DNA of 64,000 bases from Massariosphaeria phaeospora. Its lineage: Eukaryota > Ascomycota > Dothideomycetes > Pleosporales. Shown here piece by piece: positions 9,700 to 21,194 of this stretch (position 1 is its first letter; each line of letters begins with the position of its first letter). The notes beneath the pieces were generated by a model. The model worked only from the letters and a program-made list of their open reading frames with translations. It did no database searches and was not told where the DNA came from. The position numbers and the translations under genes are program-made. The stretch is from NCBI GenBank assembly GCA_011032825.1, contig JAADJZ010000003.1:1-64000 (forward strand), written 5' to 3'.

Positions 9700-12600
9700 T
9701 ATCGATCTAGTGGAGTTGCTGTACAAATTCAACGTGCTTCTGTTAAGGAAGAATCTTCGTTATGCCGTTAGCAGGCATTTGGTTCGTAGGCTTCTAGTGG
9801 ACGTAGAGGCGGTTCTTCTCAACCTCTTGGCGGATCCAGTTCTAGTAAATGTCAACGTGTTTAAGCTTGGTACTAAGCTTGTCCTGCTTCTTCGTAACTA
9901 TGCCTACTGTCTATTGGTTGTTACACTAGATGATAGGCGTCTAGTTTAGCTTCAAGGACAGTCCTTTGAACAGGCGGCACTACTTCTTTATCTCTGATCC
10001 AGTTAGTAATAGAGCGAGCAGCTTTGCTTTAGTCGTTGATTTCGTAACAGTGCGTTAGAGTGTCGACTTCTAGTCAACAGTCATGCCAAACAGCTAAAAT
10101 ACGTATCCTTGAGAGCTTCGGCGCGTTTCAACGTCGTCGGCAAAGAAAGCAATAGATGCTCCAAAGAAAATAGGATCGCGATAGTCTTGTGGTGTAGCGA
10201 GATACTCTTGTATCTCTGCTTCGTCAATAGCTTGAGCCTGCAGAGCTTGGTACTTTGTTTCAAGAATGTAACGCTACACTCTTCGAATAGATTCGACGTG
10301 CGCTTAACCCGGGTTGGTTAAATGTAAAGCGTAGATAACGTAAGCGCGAGCTAGATTAGGTCGTGTATACTGCGTTAAGTAGGCAAGGTAGCTTACAAGC
10401 TCTTGATAGGTCTTCGTTCGAGCTCCGTTCGGTTCTTTAAGAGATTGTTCTAGGTAGTTTACTAGCATAGGCACCTTAGAAGGGCAGCTAGTAGAAATGA
10501 TGTTGTATTTAGCAGCAACTTTGTCAATGTAAGCGTCCTATACTAAGTGAATCGTGCGTGCGTTAGTGTCTCGAACGACGCGTATGCCTAAGAACTACTT
10601 GAGTTTTCTAAGGCATTTAAGGCTATAATGCTCGTTGAGCTTTTTCTCGAATTCTTGGTGTAGATGCCTGTTTGATAGGTGGAAAGCTATGACGATATCG
10701 TCAACGTAGACGAACAGAATCAACCAGCTGTTAGCGTAGACGCATGGAAATCCTAATATAAGCGTTAAGCCCAAAGACTTTAGTGTCTCTTTTAAGTCCT
10801 TGTACTACAAAAGCGGTGATTTTTTTAGTCTGTACAAAGCTCTTAGCACCTGTAGTAGCTCTCTATTTTTCTTGAAACTATCTAGTGTCTAGGCGTAGAG
10901 CTTTCGATTGAGTGTAGCGTTGAGAAACGCGTTCGGTACGTCGTACTAAAGTAGCTCTAATCTGAATTGATTGGCTATTGCGATGAGTGCTCGAAATGTT
11001 CGAGCAGCTAGTGTAGCAGCGTAGGTATCTCCATATAGCTGCTGTAGGTTGCTGCGGACAACAAGTCGTGCCTTAAATCGATAGAAGTAGCCGTTTTCAT
11101 CGAACTTGTATGTAAATACCTACATTAGGGGTAGCACCTCTGCGTTAGCAGTTTCTGCTGTTTGTGTTGTTTTAGCGAAGCAACCTTTGCTCTATATCTC
11201 ACGATACTCTTTCTGCGCAGCTTGTCAAAACTGCTCTCCAAACAGATAAAATTCGAGCTCTTGATATGATCGAGGAGCTTTTGGCACCTGCAAACAGTGT
11301 ATCTTTGTTGTCAGCTTAGCTTTCAAGGCAGTTGAGAAAGCTCTAAGGTAGTTGTTAACTAATTTTCTGTATAAGACAGCGTGAGAGTGCTATCTTTTTG
11401 GCGCTTAGAGATTAGCATTTCGTCGTGTACGTCGTAGGCCTTCGATAACGTTGTCGGTGCTAAAATCAAGGTTTCGACGTTTTAGAGCGTTGTTCTCATG
11501 TCGATTAGGTATATAGCCTTTAATCTAAGTTGCAGAAAGTTCCTAAGATTCTCGTAATGCGTTGGATAGTTGTTTGTAAGCTAATTGCTTATCTAGAGCG
11601 TGTTGCTCTAAATCTAAGAACAAAGAATCGTTCTAATTTCGTCCATCTTATCCTTCTAGAGTTGAGGGACCTAGTGTCAATAGTCTATTGTTGTACTGCT
11701 CTATTTCTTTACTCTCTACCTGTGACTCGGAGAGCACAGGTGCGTTTGCATTCTGTTGTTAACAGCGTTGTCGTGTCGTTAACAGGTCTTCGATGGCTAT
11801 GTCGTCTAGCTCGAACTCCTCTAGAAACGATAGAAGCTTAATAACCTCTTTAATTACTAATTCTTGAGCGTAGCCTTGCAGGTCTTCGTAGAATTTCGTG
11901 AGTTCAAAGACAACGTCTCGTGTGCGTATAACCTAGTCCTTAGTAGGTAGCTAAATCCTAAATATGTTGGTAGAGTCGTAGCCAACTAGGTAGCTAATAA
12001 GCGCTTTCGATTCGAGCTTGTCTGCGCGCTTGAGTGATCGGTTGAGAACGTAGGCTCGACATCCAATTGGACGCATGTGCTAAACCTTTAGCTTCGTTTT
12101 TTAAACGATCTCGTACGGTGTCTTCTATTGCAGCGCTTTAGTTAGTGTTCGATTTAGGACGTATGCTGCTGTTCGAATTAGCTTATAAAACAAAGACTTC
12201 GGCAGTCCTGCTTGTATCCTCATGGCTCTAGATCAAATAACGAGAAGCGATCTTGCTCGCTCTGCTAGTCCATTCTGCTTTTCTGTATACTCAGCTCGTG
12301 TCTCGTATCGAATACCAAGTTCTCTGCAAAGTTCTTCTAGGAAGTTCAGCGACGTGCCGTATCCACGTTCGTTGTCTGTCTTGATAGCTGTTACGTCATA
12401 GTTAAAGATACGCTGTATGCTGCGTATATCCTAGATCAACTATCGACTCAGAAAAGGCTTCGATCGGTGAGAAAAAGTAGAGACTTTGTGCCATTTCGAG
12501 TATTAATCAACTAAGTGTTTAGCCTATTGATCACCGTTTAGGCAGGCCTCTCTTTGTAGTACGAGTTGAATAACGTCAACAGAAATTCGATAGAAAAGCT

Positions 12601-14500
12601 TTTGAGCTTAGTCCTCCTGCTGTTGTCGCGAGATCTGCTTTGTTAACTTCGACTTTGTACAAACAGTACAGAACTCGTTAGTATCGCTTTTAACGACAAG
12701 ACTGTCGACGTTTGCTGTAAGCTTCTCGATTGCTTTCTTGCCAAAATGACCTTATATCTAGTGAGCTGTCCTAGCATCGACTGTTTGATCCAAGCGTAGA
12801 GCCTTCGAGGGTTGGTAGGTAGTGCCAAAAGATGACAGCATAATCGGCTTCGGTTGGCGCGAGGCTTCGGCGTTTACTAGCTAGTGTCCTCCGTTGTGCT
12901 CTAGGTACGCAAGGACGTTTCCTAGATCGTCCTTGTACAAGAGATCTCGTCCTGAATTAAAGTGTATGCCTAGCTTCCTGCAGCGAGCTAAGCCAATTAG
13001 GCTAGTAATAAAACCTTCGACGTAGGCGACGTGAGTGAGCCTTAGCAATCGTGCGCTTGCGGGCGTGTTTGCTATGAGCTCTATGCTTCTCCAGGTCGTA
13101 ATCTGGACACGTCCTGTTCTAGCACTAACAAAGTTAGTAGAGACTGCGTTGTACTCTTTCGTCTATTCTTTCTATTCCTTGCTGTTGATTACATGAGTGT
13201 TGGAGCTAAGGTCAAAGATCTATTAGTTGCTAAGCTTGTTAATATTCTCTTCTATGCTTACTGCTGTGTAGAGGTTGCTTTCTAGCTTCATGTCGTCATC
13301 TGCGATCGTTATCGTTTCGACTTGATCATCGTTGTTATCTAGAGCAGGTTGCTCTAGGTCTTGTATTATGTACTGTACAGTGTTTGCTGTAGGTCTAGTA
13401 AGACAGCTGCTATCGTCCATAGCAATGCTTTCTCTGTTTTCTTGCTGCTTCGCGCGCTACTTGTTGAGCGCTTTGTTGATCTTGTTTCTCAAGTCGTTGT
13501 CAGCGGCTAGAGCAGCGTCGAGCTTCTTTCGTCTAATCGCATTAGCGTAGGCCTTTGGCCTTCGTAGGTGCTCTGTGTTGATCAACTAATAGTTAACCTA
13601 GTAATGTTTTAAGCTACATAGGCATTTCGGTTTTGTCTTGTTGCTATTCTTGTTCTGCTGCTAAGGCTTCGCAACGTCGAGCTTTGCAGCTATCGAGCTA
13701 AGTCCTGTCGACAGCGGTAGTACACGCTTTAGGTAAGTAGTAAACTTGCTAACGTAGTCTTCCACAGATGGAATAGCGGTGCTAGCGTCCTCGAGGTCGA
13801 TTAGGGCTCGCAGGCCTGACGTACTATACTCTAGATCAATTGTTCTGCAGGCGACAAGAAAATCTTCTTGTGCCCAAGATCTCATTGTCTCTGGGATCTC
13901 TGCGGCTATGCACATGTTGGTAATCTCCACTCAAGAGCGTAGCTACTCCTCAACCTTCCTGCCGCGTGGCGGCGTCTGGAGGCCTTTGTATCGTGCGATA
14001 AGATCGCGTTGTCGTGTTGCGTCAGACAGTGCAAGGTGCTTCTTAAGCGTCGTTAATCGATCGTGCGGCGTGTCCTTGTTCTCGATAAGGTAAAGGTGCT
14101 TTGCAGCAATTGTCTTGCTAATCTCAGAGTTAAACTCAGCAAGAGCCTTCTTCTGACGCTTGAACTTAAGGTCCTTCCGCTCCCATCGCTCGTACTCCTA
14201 CTGGAATAGCTTCTGCTGTGCTACAGTGAGATGGGCAAGGAACGTCGCGTCATTGTTGTGATCCGTCAGTTGAGGTTCGACTGGTGCTAGTAACGTAGGC
14301 AGATTCGCTGCTTTCGTGGCAGGGTCAACGTACTGCTAGAGTTCGTTCTTCTGGGCAGTATCCTTTCGTATGAACAGCCACTTGTGCCAGTCGTCAGCTC
14401 GATCGAGGACGACAGTCACTCGGGTGACCGCAGGGTCTGACTCGGTAGTTATCGTTCTTGGTAGTTCAGTAGCTCCGTACAGTATGACCTATCGAGGTCT
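9700..14500 (-). pseudogene. Copia-2 gag-pol remnant
   Basis: Read on the minus strand. A gag segment lies at about 13600-14450 and includes an open 89-codon piece at 13661-13930. A protease relic with D-L-S-S-N-T-H lies near 13190-13220. The integrase region (about 12000-12750) retains TDNERGYG and EKQNGLAER motifs. Reverse transcriptase retains an intact YVDD box at 10697-10708, unlike Copia-1. RNase H lies towards 9700-10300. Frames are interrupted by multiple TAG stops. Boundaries are approximate because no long open frame survives. Confidence 0.78.
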
Positions 14501-14611
14501 CGGTCGTAGGTGCTAGTCGGCGGCTCCGTACAGTATGATCAATCGTTGATCTCGATCGTAGGTGCCAATCAGTCGTTATAGGTGAGTGAGCGAGCTTCTC
14601 AGTCGCAATCC

Positions 14612-14622
14612 GGGCTCATAAC
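14612..14622 (-). promoter_or_regulatory. Primer-binding site of Copia-2
   Basis: On the minus strand GTTATGAGCCC abuts the 5' LTR; it is complementary to the initiator tRNA-Met anticodon arm, as in Copia-1. Confidence 0.7.
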
Positions 14623-14828
14623 TGTTGCAGTGTAGAATGCAGTGAAAACAAAAGTATTGTGTATTGTTCTGTTGTGTTGTTTTGCTCGTGCTGCCCTCTC
14701 GAAGGGCCAGCAGCAGGGTCTATTTACATGACGTATCTATGATACAGCTGAGGTAAGAGGTACTCGATAAGTGAGGAAGTAGCACTAGAACACTATTACG
14801 TGATCTGCTTCTCCTCATAACCGCAACA
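14623..14828 (-). repeat. 5' LTR of Copia-2
   Basis: 206 bp, TGTTG...CAACA in either reading, followed by the ATTTC duplication at 14829-14833. This copy appears to be the less mutated one. Confidence 0.92.
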
Positions 14829-15022
14829 ATTTCGCTACGTGAAAGACTAGAACATCAAGTTAGCAGAAGTGCTAGGAATTACATAGCTTAGCTCAGAGTT
14901 ATCATATATTGATAAGTAAAGCACGACTAAAAGAACATCTAAACGACACGGAATCTGTGACCTAAATTAAGAAGCTCAGAATGAAAGGCTTGAATCGAGC
15001 CTATAGCTATAGCTACTATTGG

Positions 15023-15274
15023 TGCATTGCGAAACACCTCGTACACCCCAAAAACGGTAAAGGGTGGTGGGGTAAGGAGGCTGACCTCGGGATAGGGGCT
15101 TGGATCTGGGCGGATCTAGCGGATCCGGGCTAGGTGCCTACGCGCTACAAGATCTAAACCTAGAAAAGCTAAGCTAAGCTTAGAGAAGTTAATCTAAGTC
15201 TCTATTAGGGATAGCAGCCTCTTACCCCTCTACCGCTTACTGTTGTTGGGGTGTACGAGGTCTTTCGCAATGCA
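15023..15274. mobile_element. 252-bp inverted-repeat element (MITE-like)
   Basis: Long terminal arms of about 60 bp: TGCATTGCGAAA at 15023 pairs with TTTCGCAATGCA ending at 15274. Pairing continues through the CCTCGTACACCCC block and a GGGGTAAG-type block with few mismatches. No coding capacity. The flanks are themselves near-palindromic (CTATTG/CAATAG), so the exact target duplication is unclear. It abuts a truncated Copia copy. Superfamily not assigned. Confidence 0.7.
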
Positions 15275-15540
15275 CAATAGCAACGTGCGACTCGAGTAGA
15301 GTGACAATTGCAGCAGCAGGTAAGAACAATCCTAGGTTGCAGCCGAGCTTATAACTGTCGCGGTAAGTGCAAGCAGTGCGCAAGGAATTAAAGATTGAAC
15401 TAAGGTTGTATTGTGTGTAGCTACGAACGGTAGATATACATAAGTGGCTGTAAACAGCGCTAGTGCAGGATAGGTAGTCGCAGCTCAGCATAGGTGAGGC
15501 GCCACTACACGTGAGGCAGGAGAGACTCCAAACCGTGACA
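15275..15540 (-). mobile_element. Truncated Copia-1-family copy (5' LTR plus start of internal region)
   Basis: On the minus strand 15540-15356 is a 185-bp LTR of the Copia-1 family. It is followed by GTTATAAGCTC, a mutated primer-binding site, and about 80 bp of internal sequence matching Copia-1 after 1613. Homology stops at the inverted-repeat element (15274). This is the opposite orientation to Copia-1. Confidence 0.85.
15356..15540 (-). repeat. LTR of the truncated Copia copy
   Basis: 185 bp, TGTCACGG...GCGACA on the minus strand, aligning along its length with the LTRs at 1430 and 8860. Confidence 0.85.
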
Positions 15541-16018
15541 TACATTGATGCATGGGTTGCCGAAAGGTACCACACCTTACGTCGTTCCCCTGATTATGAA
15601 GAGCGTTGATCCATGTCACTCCGCAGGCTTCCTCTGCTTCTTGTGGGGCGCCCTCTTCCGCTAAGAGAGCCGCATGCGCTCGCTCGGCATCTGGATCGTA
15701 CACTACTACTTGCGCTATTCTCTTCTTCTGCGCGGTACAAGAGTCCTGCCATGGTTTCCTAGTAGGAATCCGCATTGCTTCCATAGCGTCTCTAATGAGC
15801 TGGGTTCTTGCCGAAGAGTGGGAGTTCGTACTCCCCAGTTTCTCTTCGTCGTGATCGTGGGAGGCCACATCTCGCGTGAGGACACAACGACCATGCTCAG
15901 ATCGTTGCCTTATTTCGTCCAGGAATGCGGCTGTCCACAGACCAAAAAACCCGACGAAGCGTGCTGTTGTGGTGCGGGAACGACCAGATGGAGATGAATT
16001 CTCCGTGCAGGCTGCCAA
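15541..16018 (-). pseudogene. Hypothetical coding remnant cut by an LTR
   Basis: A minus-strand frame of about 159 codons runs up to the LTR at 15540, then only LTR-derived codons follow. It has no ATG at its upstream limit (first in-frame ATG near 15790), so the N-terminus is either on another exon or lost. The translation is hydrophilic with an Ala/Glu-rich stretch and ends near CGVTWINALHNQG. I do not recognise the family. The most likely reading is a gene whose 3' end was displaced by the Copia insertion; a chance frame is possible. Confidence 0.3.
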
Positions 16019-16374
16019 GCTTTCCTCGCCGAGGCATTCGATTCCGGTTCTTCCTCCCTCGATCTTTGTCCCCTCCGCACTCCGAGATACCCCTAACGAA
16101 TACCTTCGGCCCGCGACACGAGAAATGATCCGCTTTCGGCCGTATTCAAGCCGGTGCGGTGCTAAGGTTGGCTTGTATCTAGCGTAAAGGCGGTGATGGT
16201 TCCTCGATAGTCTCTCTCCACAGTGTACCCCGCGTTTCTAAGGTACCCGGCCAGCATAGTCACTTCTAGCTCACGAGCCACTGACATCACTACGGAATGA
16301 ACCAAACCTATCGATCATCCTACGGCATCTCCTCGGCACAGACTACGGCTTGTGGCTCCATCGGGAAGGTTTTG

Positions 16375-16380
16375 TATAAG
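16375..16380 (+). promoter_or_regulatory. Possible TATA element of the GH3 gene
   Basis: TATAAG about 75 bp before the start codon; position plausible, no other support. Confidence 0.3.
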
Positions 16381-16454
16381 AGCAAGAGTACCACGACCAT
16401 GTACCTTCCGGTAGGTACGAGAACATCGCCATTCGCAAAAGCGAATCCCGAAAC

Positions 16455-19084
16455 ATGCACACATCGGCAACCAGCATTGCGCTTCTGAGCGGCCTCACGG
16501 CTTTCATTGGCTCCACATCAGCGCAGGATGCTTCGCCGACAAACCTCACTTCGCTGGCGGCACATCTTGAGCGCTTCTGGTCGTATGGCAGATCTCCGCC
16601 AGTTTACCCGACGCCCGAGGGCAGCGGTGCTGGAGATTGGGGTGATGCTTATGCGCGAGCGAGAGACCTCGTATCTCAGATGACAAACGACGAGAAGAAC
16701 AACATCACCTATGGGTGAGTCGCTTTCTCCAGGCGCCGGCACTTTCTGCAGCCACTCTTCGAAGCTGACAATCCTCCACAGGCACCCATCCACGGCCAAC
16801 GGCTGCTCTGGCAACAGTGGTAGTGTCCCGCGACTCAGCTTTCCAGGACTGTGTTTGGCGGACTCGGGCAACGGTGTTCGTGCCACAGACGGTGTCAATG
16901 CTTATCCTCCGGGAATGCACATGTAAGTGATATGGCATGCTATCTTAGTCACGTACTGACCTCTCTCAAGTGGAGCAAGCTGGAACAAACAACTTGCGCA
17001 CTCGCGCGCGCACTACATGGGCGCCGAGTTCAAGCGAAAAGGCGTCAACGTCGCCCTCGGGCCCGTCATCGGTCCGCTCGGTAGAGTCGCAAGAGGTGGC
17101 CGCAACTGGGAGGGCTTCAGCAATGACCCTTACCTGTCGGGCAGCCTGGCATACGAGACGGTCCAAGGCTTGCAAGAGAACGTCATCGCGTGCGTGAAGC
17201 ACTTCATCGGGAACGGTGCGTACTACTATATGCACCGCCGAACAATTCGCTGACTCAACGACCACAGAGCAAGAGACTGAGCGCAACCCTCCGCTACTAC
17301 GGCGTGGCGCGCTGAATCAGTCCTCCTCTTCCAACATCGACGACAAGGCAATGCACGAACTTTACATGTGGCCCTTCCAGGACGCAGTCCGCGCTGGAGC
17401 TGGGGCAATCATGTGCACCTACCAGAAAATCAACGGCAGCTACGGGTGTCAGAACAGCAAGACACTGAACGGCCTACTCAACGGCGAATTGGGCTTCCAG
17501 GGCTTCGTCGTCACCGATTGGGGTGCGCAACACTCCGGCCTCGCGAGCGCCGAAGCCGGCCTCGACATGGTCATGCCCAGCAGCTCGTACTGGCAAGACG
17601 GCAACCTGACCTTGATGGTTACCAACGGTTCCTTGCCTCAAAGTCGACTCGACGACATGGCAACACGCATCGTCGCGTCTTGGTACCGATACTCCGAGTC
17701 GACAAGCCCTGGCACCGGCTTGTCAAACAACCTGCTAGCACCTCACGTCTTAGTCGACGCACGGGATCCGGCGTCGAAAAAGACCATTATGCAAGGCGCC
17801 ATCGAAGGCCATGTCCTCGTCAAGAACACCAACGGCGCCTTGCCGCTTAAGAAGAGCCCCAGATTGCTCTCGCTCTTCGGTTACGACGCCTACGCCCCTC
17901 TGCAGAACACCCCCACCACCGGCAGCAGTTTCCCCAAATGGCCGTTCGGCCTGGAAAGCACGCAAACCATCCCCGGCGTCGGATACTTCAACGACACATA
18001 TCTCGGCTCTCTCTTCCTCTCCAGCGAGCCCGCCGACGCACCGACGCCCGACGCAGCGCTCAACGGGACGTTATGGACAGGAGGCGGGTCCGGCGCAACC
18101 ACACCCGCGTACATCGACGCGCCCTTCGACGCGTTCCAGCGCCGCGCGCGCTCCGACAACACGTTCCTGCTCTGGGACTTCTACAGCCCAGCGCCCAGCG
18201 TCGAGGGCGCGTCCGAGGCCTGCGTCGTGTTCATCAACGCCGTGGCATCCGAGGGCTGGGACCGGCCGAACCTCGCGGACAGCTATTCGGACAATCTCGT
18301 CGAGCACGTTGCAAGCCAGTGCAACAACACCATGGTTGTGATTCACAACGCGGGCATCCGGCTCGTGGACCGCTGGATCGATAACGCGAATATCACCGCT
18401 GTTATCTACGCGCACATGCCGGGTCAAGATAGCGGCCAAGCGCTTGTCGATATCATGTACGGCGCCGTGAGTCCCTCGGGACGCCTCCCCTACACGGTTG
18501 CGAAGCGCGAGCGCGACTACGGAAACACGCTTGGTCCCGCGTTGCCGTCGCCCGCCGAACTCTGGCACACGCAGGACAATTTCACCGAGGGCGTGTTTAT
18601 CGACTACAAGCATTTTCTCGCCCACAACATCACGCCGCGCTTCGCCTTCGGCTACGGGCTGACGTACTCCGAGTTCCAGTACTCGGGACTGCAGGTCCAA
18701 AAGGTGGCGCAGAACTCCACGTACCAAGTCGGCAGCAATACGACGACGACGACGCCGACGCCAGAAGGCGGCGATCCCGCGCTCTTCCACACCATCGCGG
18801 AGGTGTCTTGCACCATTGCTAACACCGGCGCCGTGCCCGCGGCCGAAGTAGCACAGTTGTACGTGCACATACCGGGCGGTCCGGACCGCGTGCTGCGCGG
18901 CTTCGAGAAAGTGCTTATCCAGCCGGGGGAGAGCGCGAGCGTGCGGTTTGGGCTCACGAGGAAGGATTTGAGTGCGTGGGATGTGGTGGCGCAGAGGTGG
19001 GTTGTGGCGAGCGGGGAGGTGGCGGTGTGGGTTGGGAAGAGCGTTCTGGATGGGGGGATGTTGAGGGGTGGGTTGGAGATGTGA
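16455..19084 (+). CDS. Secreted glycoside hydrolase family 3 beta-glucosidase
   Basis: Model: join(16455..16714, 16782..16922, 16971..17215, 17268..19084), 820 aa, three introns of 67, 48 and 52 bp. A hydrophobic N-terminus ending near STSAQ is a likely signal peptide, so the enzyme is probably secreted. The GH3 N-terminal domain is clear: [16 protein letters not shown], a [11 protein letters not shown] substrate-binding segment, the [11 protein letters not shown] block, and [11 protein letters not shown] with the expected nucleophile Asp at about residue 299. The (alpha/beta)6 sandwich domain follows, and a fibronectin III-like domain closes the protein ([13 protein letters not shown]..., VLRGFEKV). 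The length fits fungal family 3 beta-glucosidases, which release glucose from cellobiose and other beta-glucosides. Introns were fixed by GT...AG sites that join conserved motifs, e.g. KHFIGN|EQE. The 3' half is strongly GC-rich at third positions. Confidence 0.93.
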
Positions 19085-19561
19085 GGAGGGAGGGGGGGAA
19101 GAAGACGTGTTTCGACTATGAGCTTGGTCGTGCTTGCGTGTTGTACTGTTTGAGGACGCGGTTGGTGGGCAGGACTGATACGTAGGAGCTCTTGACTGCT
19201 TCTTGTTCTACATTATACCTGACAACGCGACGACTCCCACCTAGATGTGTTCCCATCAACGTCATGTCAATAGTCTCGGCTGTAGCGTACCATACGAAAT
19301 ATGCAAAGAAACTACAACACTGTGGTTTTCGTTCATCTAAAGCGCCAAAGTCAAAGATAGAAGTAAAAGCCCTCTCAAACCTCGTTATGCATAAGTCGTG
19401 GGTCGAAATGATTCAGCATCTACAGTATAGTAAGCAAAATATAGAAAGAAGACGAGTTTCCGCAAAACTTCAACCGTTAGCAACATCGCTTTATTCAATT
19501 TCAAAAAGTAGAGCTGAAATCGTATGCACATAGCGTCTGATTATCGTGTGTATCTTTACTA
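19085..19561. other. Convergent intergenic region
   Basis: Between the 3' ends of the GH3 and rhodopsin-domain genes; AT-rich towards the right, no gene seen. Confidence 0.6.
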
Positions 19562-21194
19562 CTACGAATCCAGCACCCGGATGTGATCGTACGGCACCTC
19601 GGCCCTCTCCACCGTCGTCGTATACGTCACTCTATCATTCGGCCCCGCAACCGGCTTATCGAAATCCGGCACCGCCCACGCCTGCTCGTACTTGTCCCTG
19701 TACTGCGCACGCGTAACATCCTCGTCCAACACAGTCGTAACATCGCCGTGCTGCGACGCCGACGAAAACGACGTCTTCGACGGGCGGTGCTTGAGCGGGA
19801 TATCGCCATCGGCGTCCTTGTCGCGGGAGCCGGAGCCGGAGTGCTGGCGGTGGTGCCCGTGGCCGTGGCCGTCGCCGTCGCTGGCAGCGCCGAGACGCGC
19901 AAATCCGCTTTTTCCGTTCTCGAGGCGGCGCGCCGCGAGGTCGGTGCGCGATTCGCTGCGGATGTCGATTTCGTTGACGACGAGGATGCGGTTTAGCGCG
20001 AGGGTGCTGACGAGCGGCCAGAAGATTGGGGCGGAGGCGGCCAGGATGCCGATGTTGACTTCTAGGAAGGAGAAGATGAAGACGTTGGGGACGACCCAGG
20101 TCATGTCGAGGATGGGGATGGTGCCGGCGCGGCGGATGCTGAGGGTTATGACGCGGACGACGGAGATGGTGACGACGCTGGGGGGAGGGGAGGTTAGTAG
20201 AGTGTGGGGTTGATCGCCTCGTTGAGGGAGGGGGTGGGCATGGAGAGGAAGAGGAAGAAGAAGAGGAAGAAGAAGAGGAAGAAGAAGAGGAAGAGCACTT
20301 ACGTTCCCCCCATGCAGAACAGCGTGGCAAGCCCCAGCTTCGTTTTCCCGCTCATGCGCAGGCTCCGAATGAACGGGATAGGACACATGAAGATCAGGAC
20401 GTCCAGCACCATGTTACTGATAGCATGCGCCATCCACGCGGTATAGAACTCCTCGGGATCGTCGGTGCCCCACGCCACGCATTTGCCCGGCAGCGCCGCA
20501 TTCCAGTTCTTCGCAACGGGGTTGCAGGAAAAGAGCGCCAGGCACGTGAAGGTCAGGCCCCAGGTGGCCGTCGTGCCGAGCAAACACCGTGCGAAGATGC
20601 GCGCGACGCGCTGCTGGGTTTGCGAGGCGAAGAGTCGGAGGTATTGCATCAGGATGGCCATCTTGATTAGGCTGGTGCTGGAGATGTACATGACGTTTAC
20701 GAAGTAGATGTGCTGCGGAGCCTTAGTTGGGTGGTTCTTTTCGGTTCTTTTCGCTGCGCACGCACTCCGGCGCCGGACGAAAAGGACGTACTTTCGCGTA
20801 GGATGTCCAGCTCGATTCACTGAGCGTCCACAGGTGTTTTCCCAGTCCGTCTCCCGGCACTATACGCGCTTGTGAGCGACCGAGCGAGCGATCGAGAGGC
20901 GCGCAGAAGAAGCACATACGCAAGCAGAGGAAAACAGCGCCGGCAGCGGCAACGACGGCTGCCAGACCGACAAACAGGTCATCCCATCCCCACAGCGCGG
21001 ATTTGCACCGCACGTATAAGCGCAGACTGGCAGCGACCCAGGCGAGGCCCTATGTTGTCGTAAGCTTCGCCTTTAATGTGATGGTCGTAGCCAGGTGGAT
21101 GTGTAGTAGGTACCAGAAATGCGAGCGTGACACCTTGGATCGTTTGCGGCCGATTGGCCACGGGCACCGCCTCATTCTCGGGGTATGCTTCCAT
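19562..21194 (-). CDS. Rhodopsin-domain (SAT4/PTH11-type) integral membrane protein
   Basis: Model: complement(join(19562..20177, 20303..20721, 20792..20859, 20920..21049, 21114..21194)), 437 aa, four introns (125, 70, 60 and 64 bp reading up the coordinates). Seven membrane segments are visible, including GLAWVAASLRLYVR, LFVGLAAVVAAAGAVFLCL and VNVMYISSTSLIKMAILMQYLRLF. The family hallmarks are present: the FSCNPVAKNW loop with a following Cys, and the FLEVNIGILAASAPIFWPL last helix. This is the large fungal rhodopsin-domain family that includes Pth11-like receptors; the ligand is unknown. The cytoplasmic tail is hydrophilic with a Gly/His-rich patch. The start at 21194 is the first ATG of the frame and gives a short extracellular N-terminus ahead of helix 1. 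Confidence 0.85.
20239..20297 (+). repeat. GA-rich microsatellite in an intron
   Basis: GAGGAA/GAAGAA units repeat through most of intron 4 of the rhodopsin-domain gene (pure pyrimidine on the coding strand). It lengthens that intron to 125 bp. Confidence 0.8.

Larger units (their letters stand above)
9411..14828 (-). mobile_element. Copia-2: complete-length, RIP-damaged Ty1/copia retrotransposon
   Basis: Two 206-bp LTRs (9411-9616 and 14623-14828) bound a 5,418-bp element flanked by the perfect 5-bp duplication ATTTC (9406-9410 and 14829-14833). The internal region reads on the minus strand as gag, protease, integrase, RT and RNase H. The LTRs begin TGTTG and end CAACA. They differ at only four sites, all C-to-T or G-to-A in CpA/TpG context in the left copy, so insertion was fairly recent and the divergence is RIP rather than age. 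Confidence 0.93.

Noticed and set aside
18071..18868. 265-codon frame antisense to the GH3 gene
   Set aside because: Shadow of a GC-rich exon; the plus strand is clearly GH3.
19656..20330. 224-codon Ser/Arg/Pro-rich frame within the rhodopsin-domain gene
   Set aside because: Overlaps the true exons and the microsatellite in another frame; no domain features.
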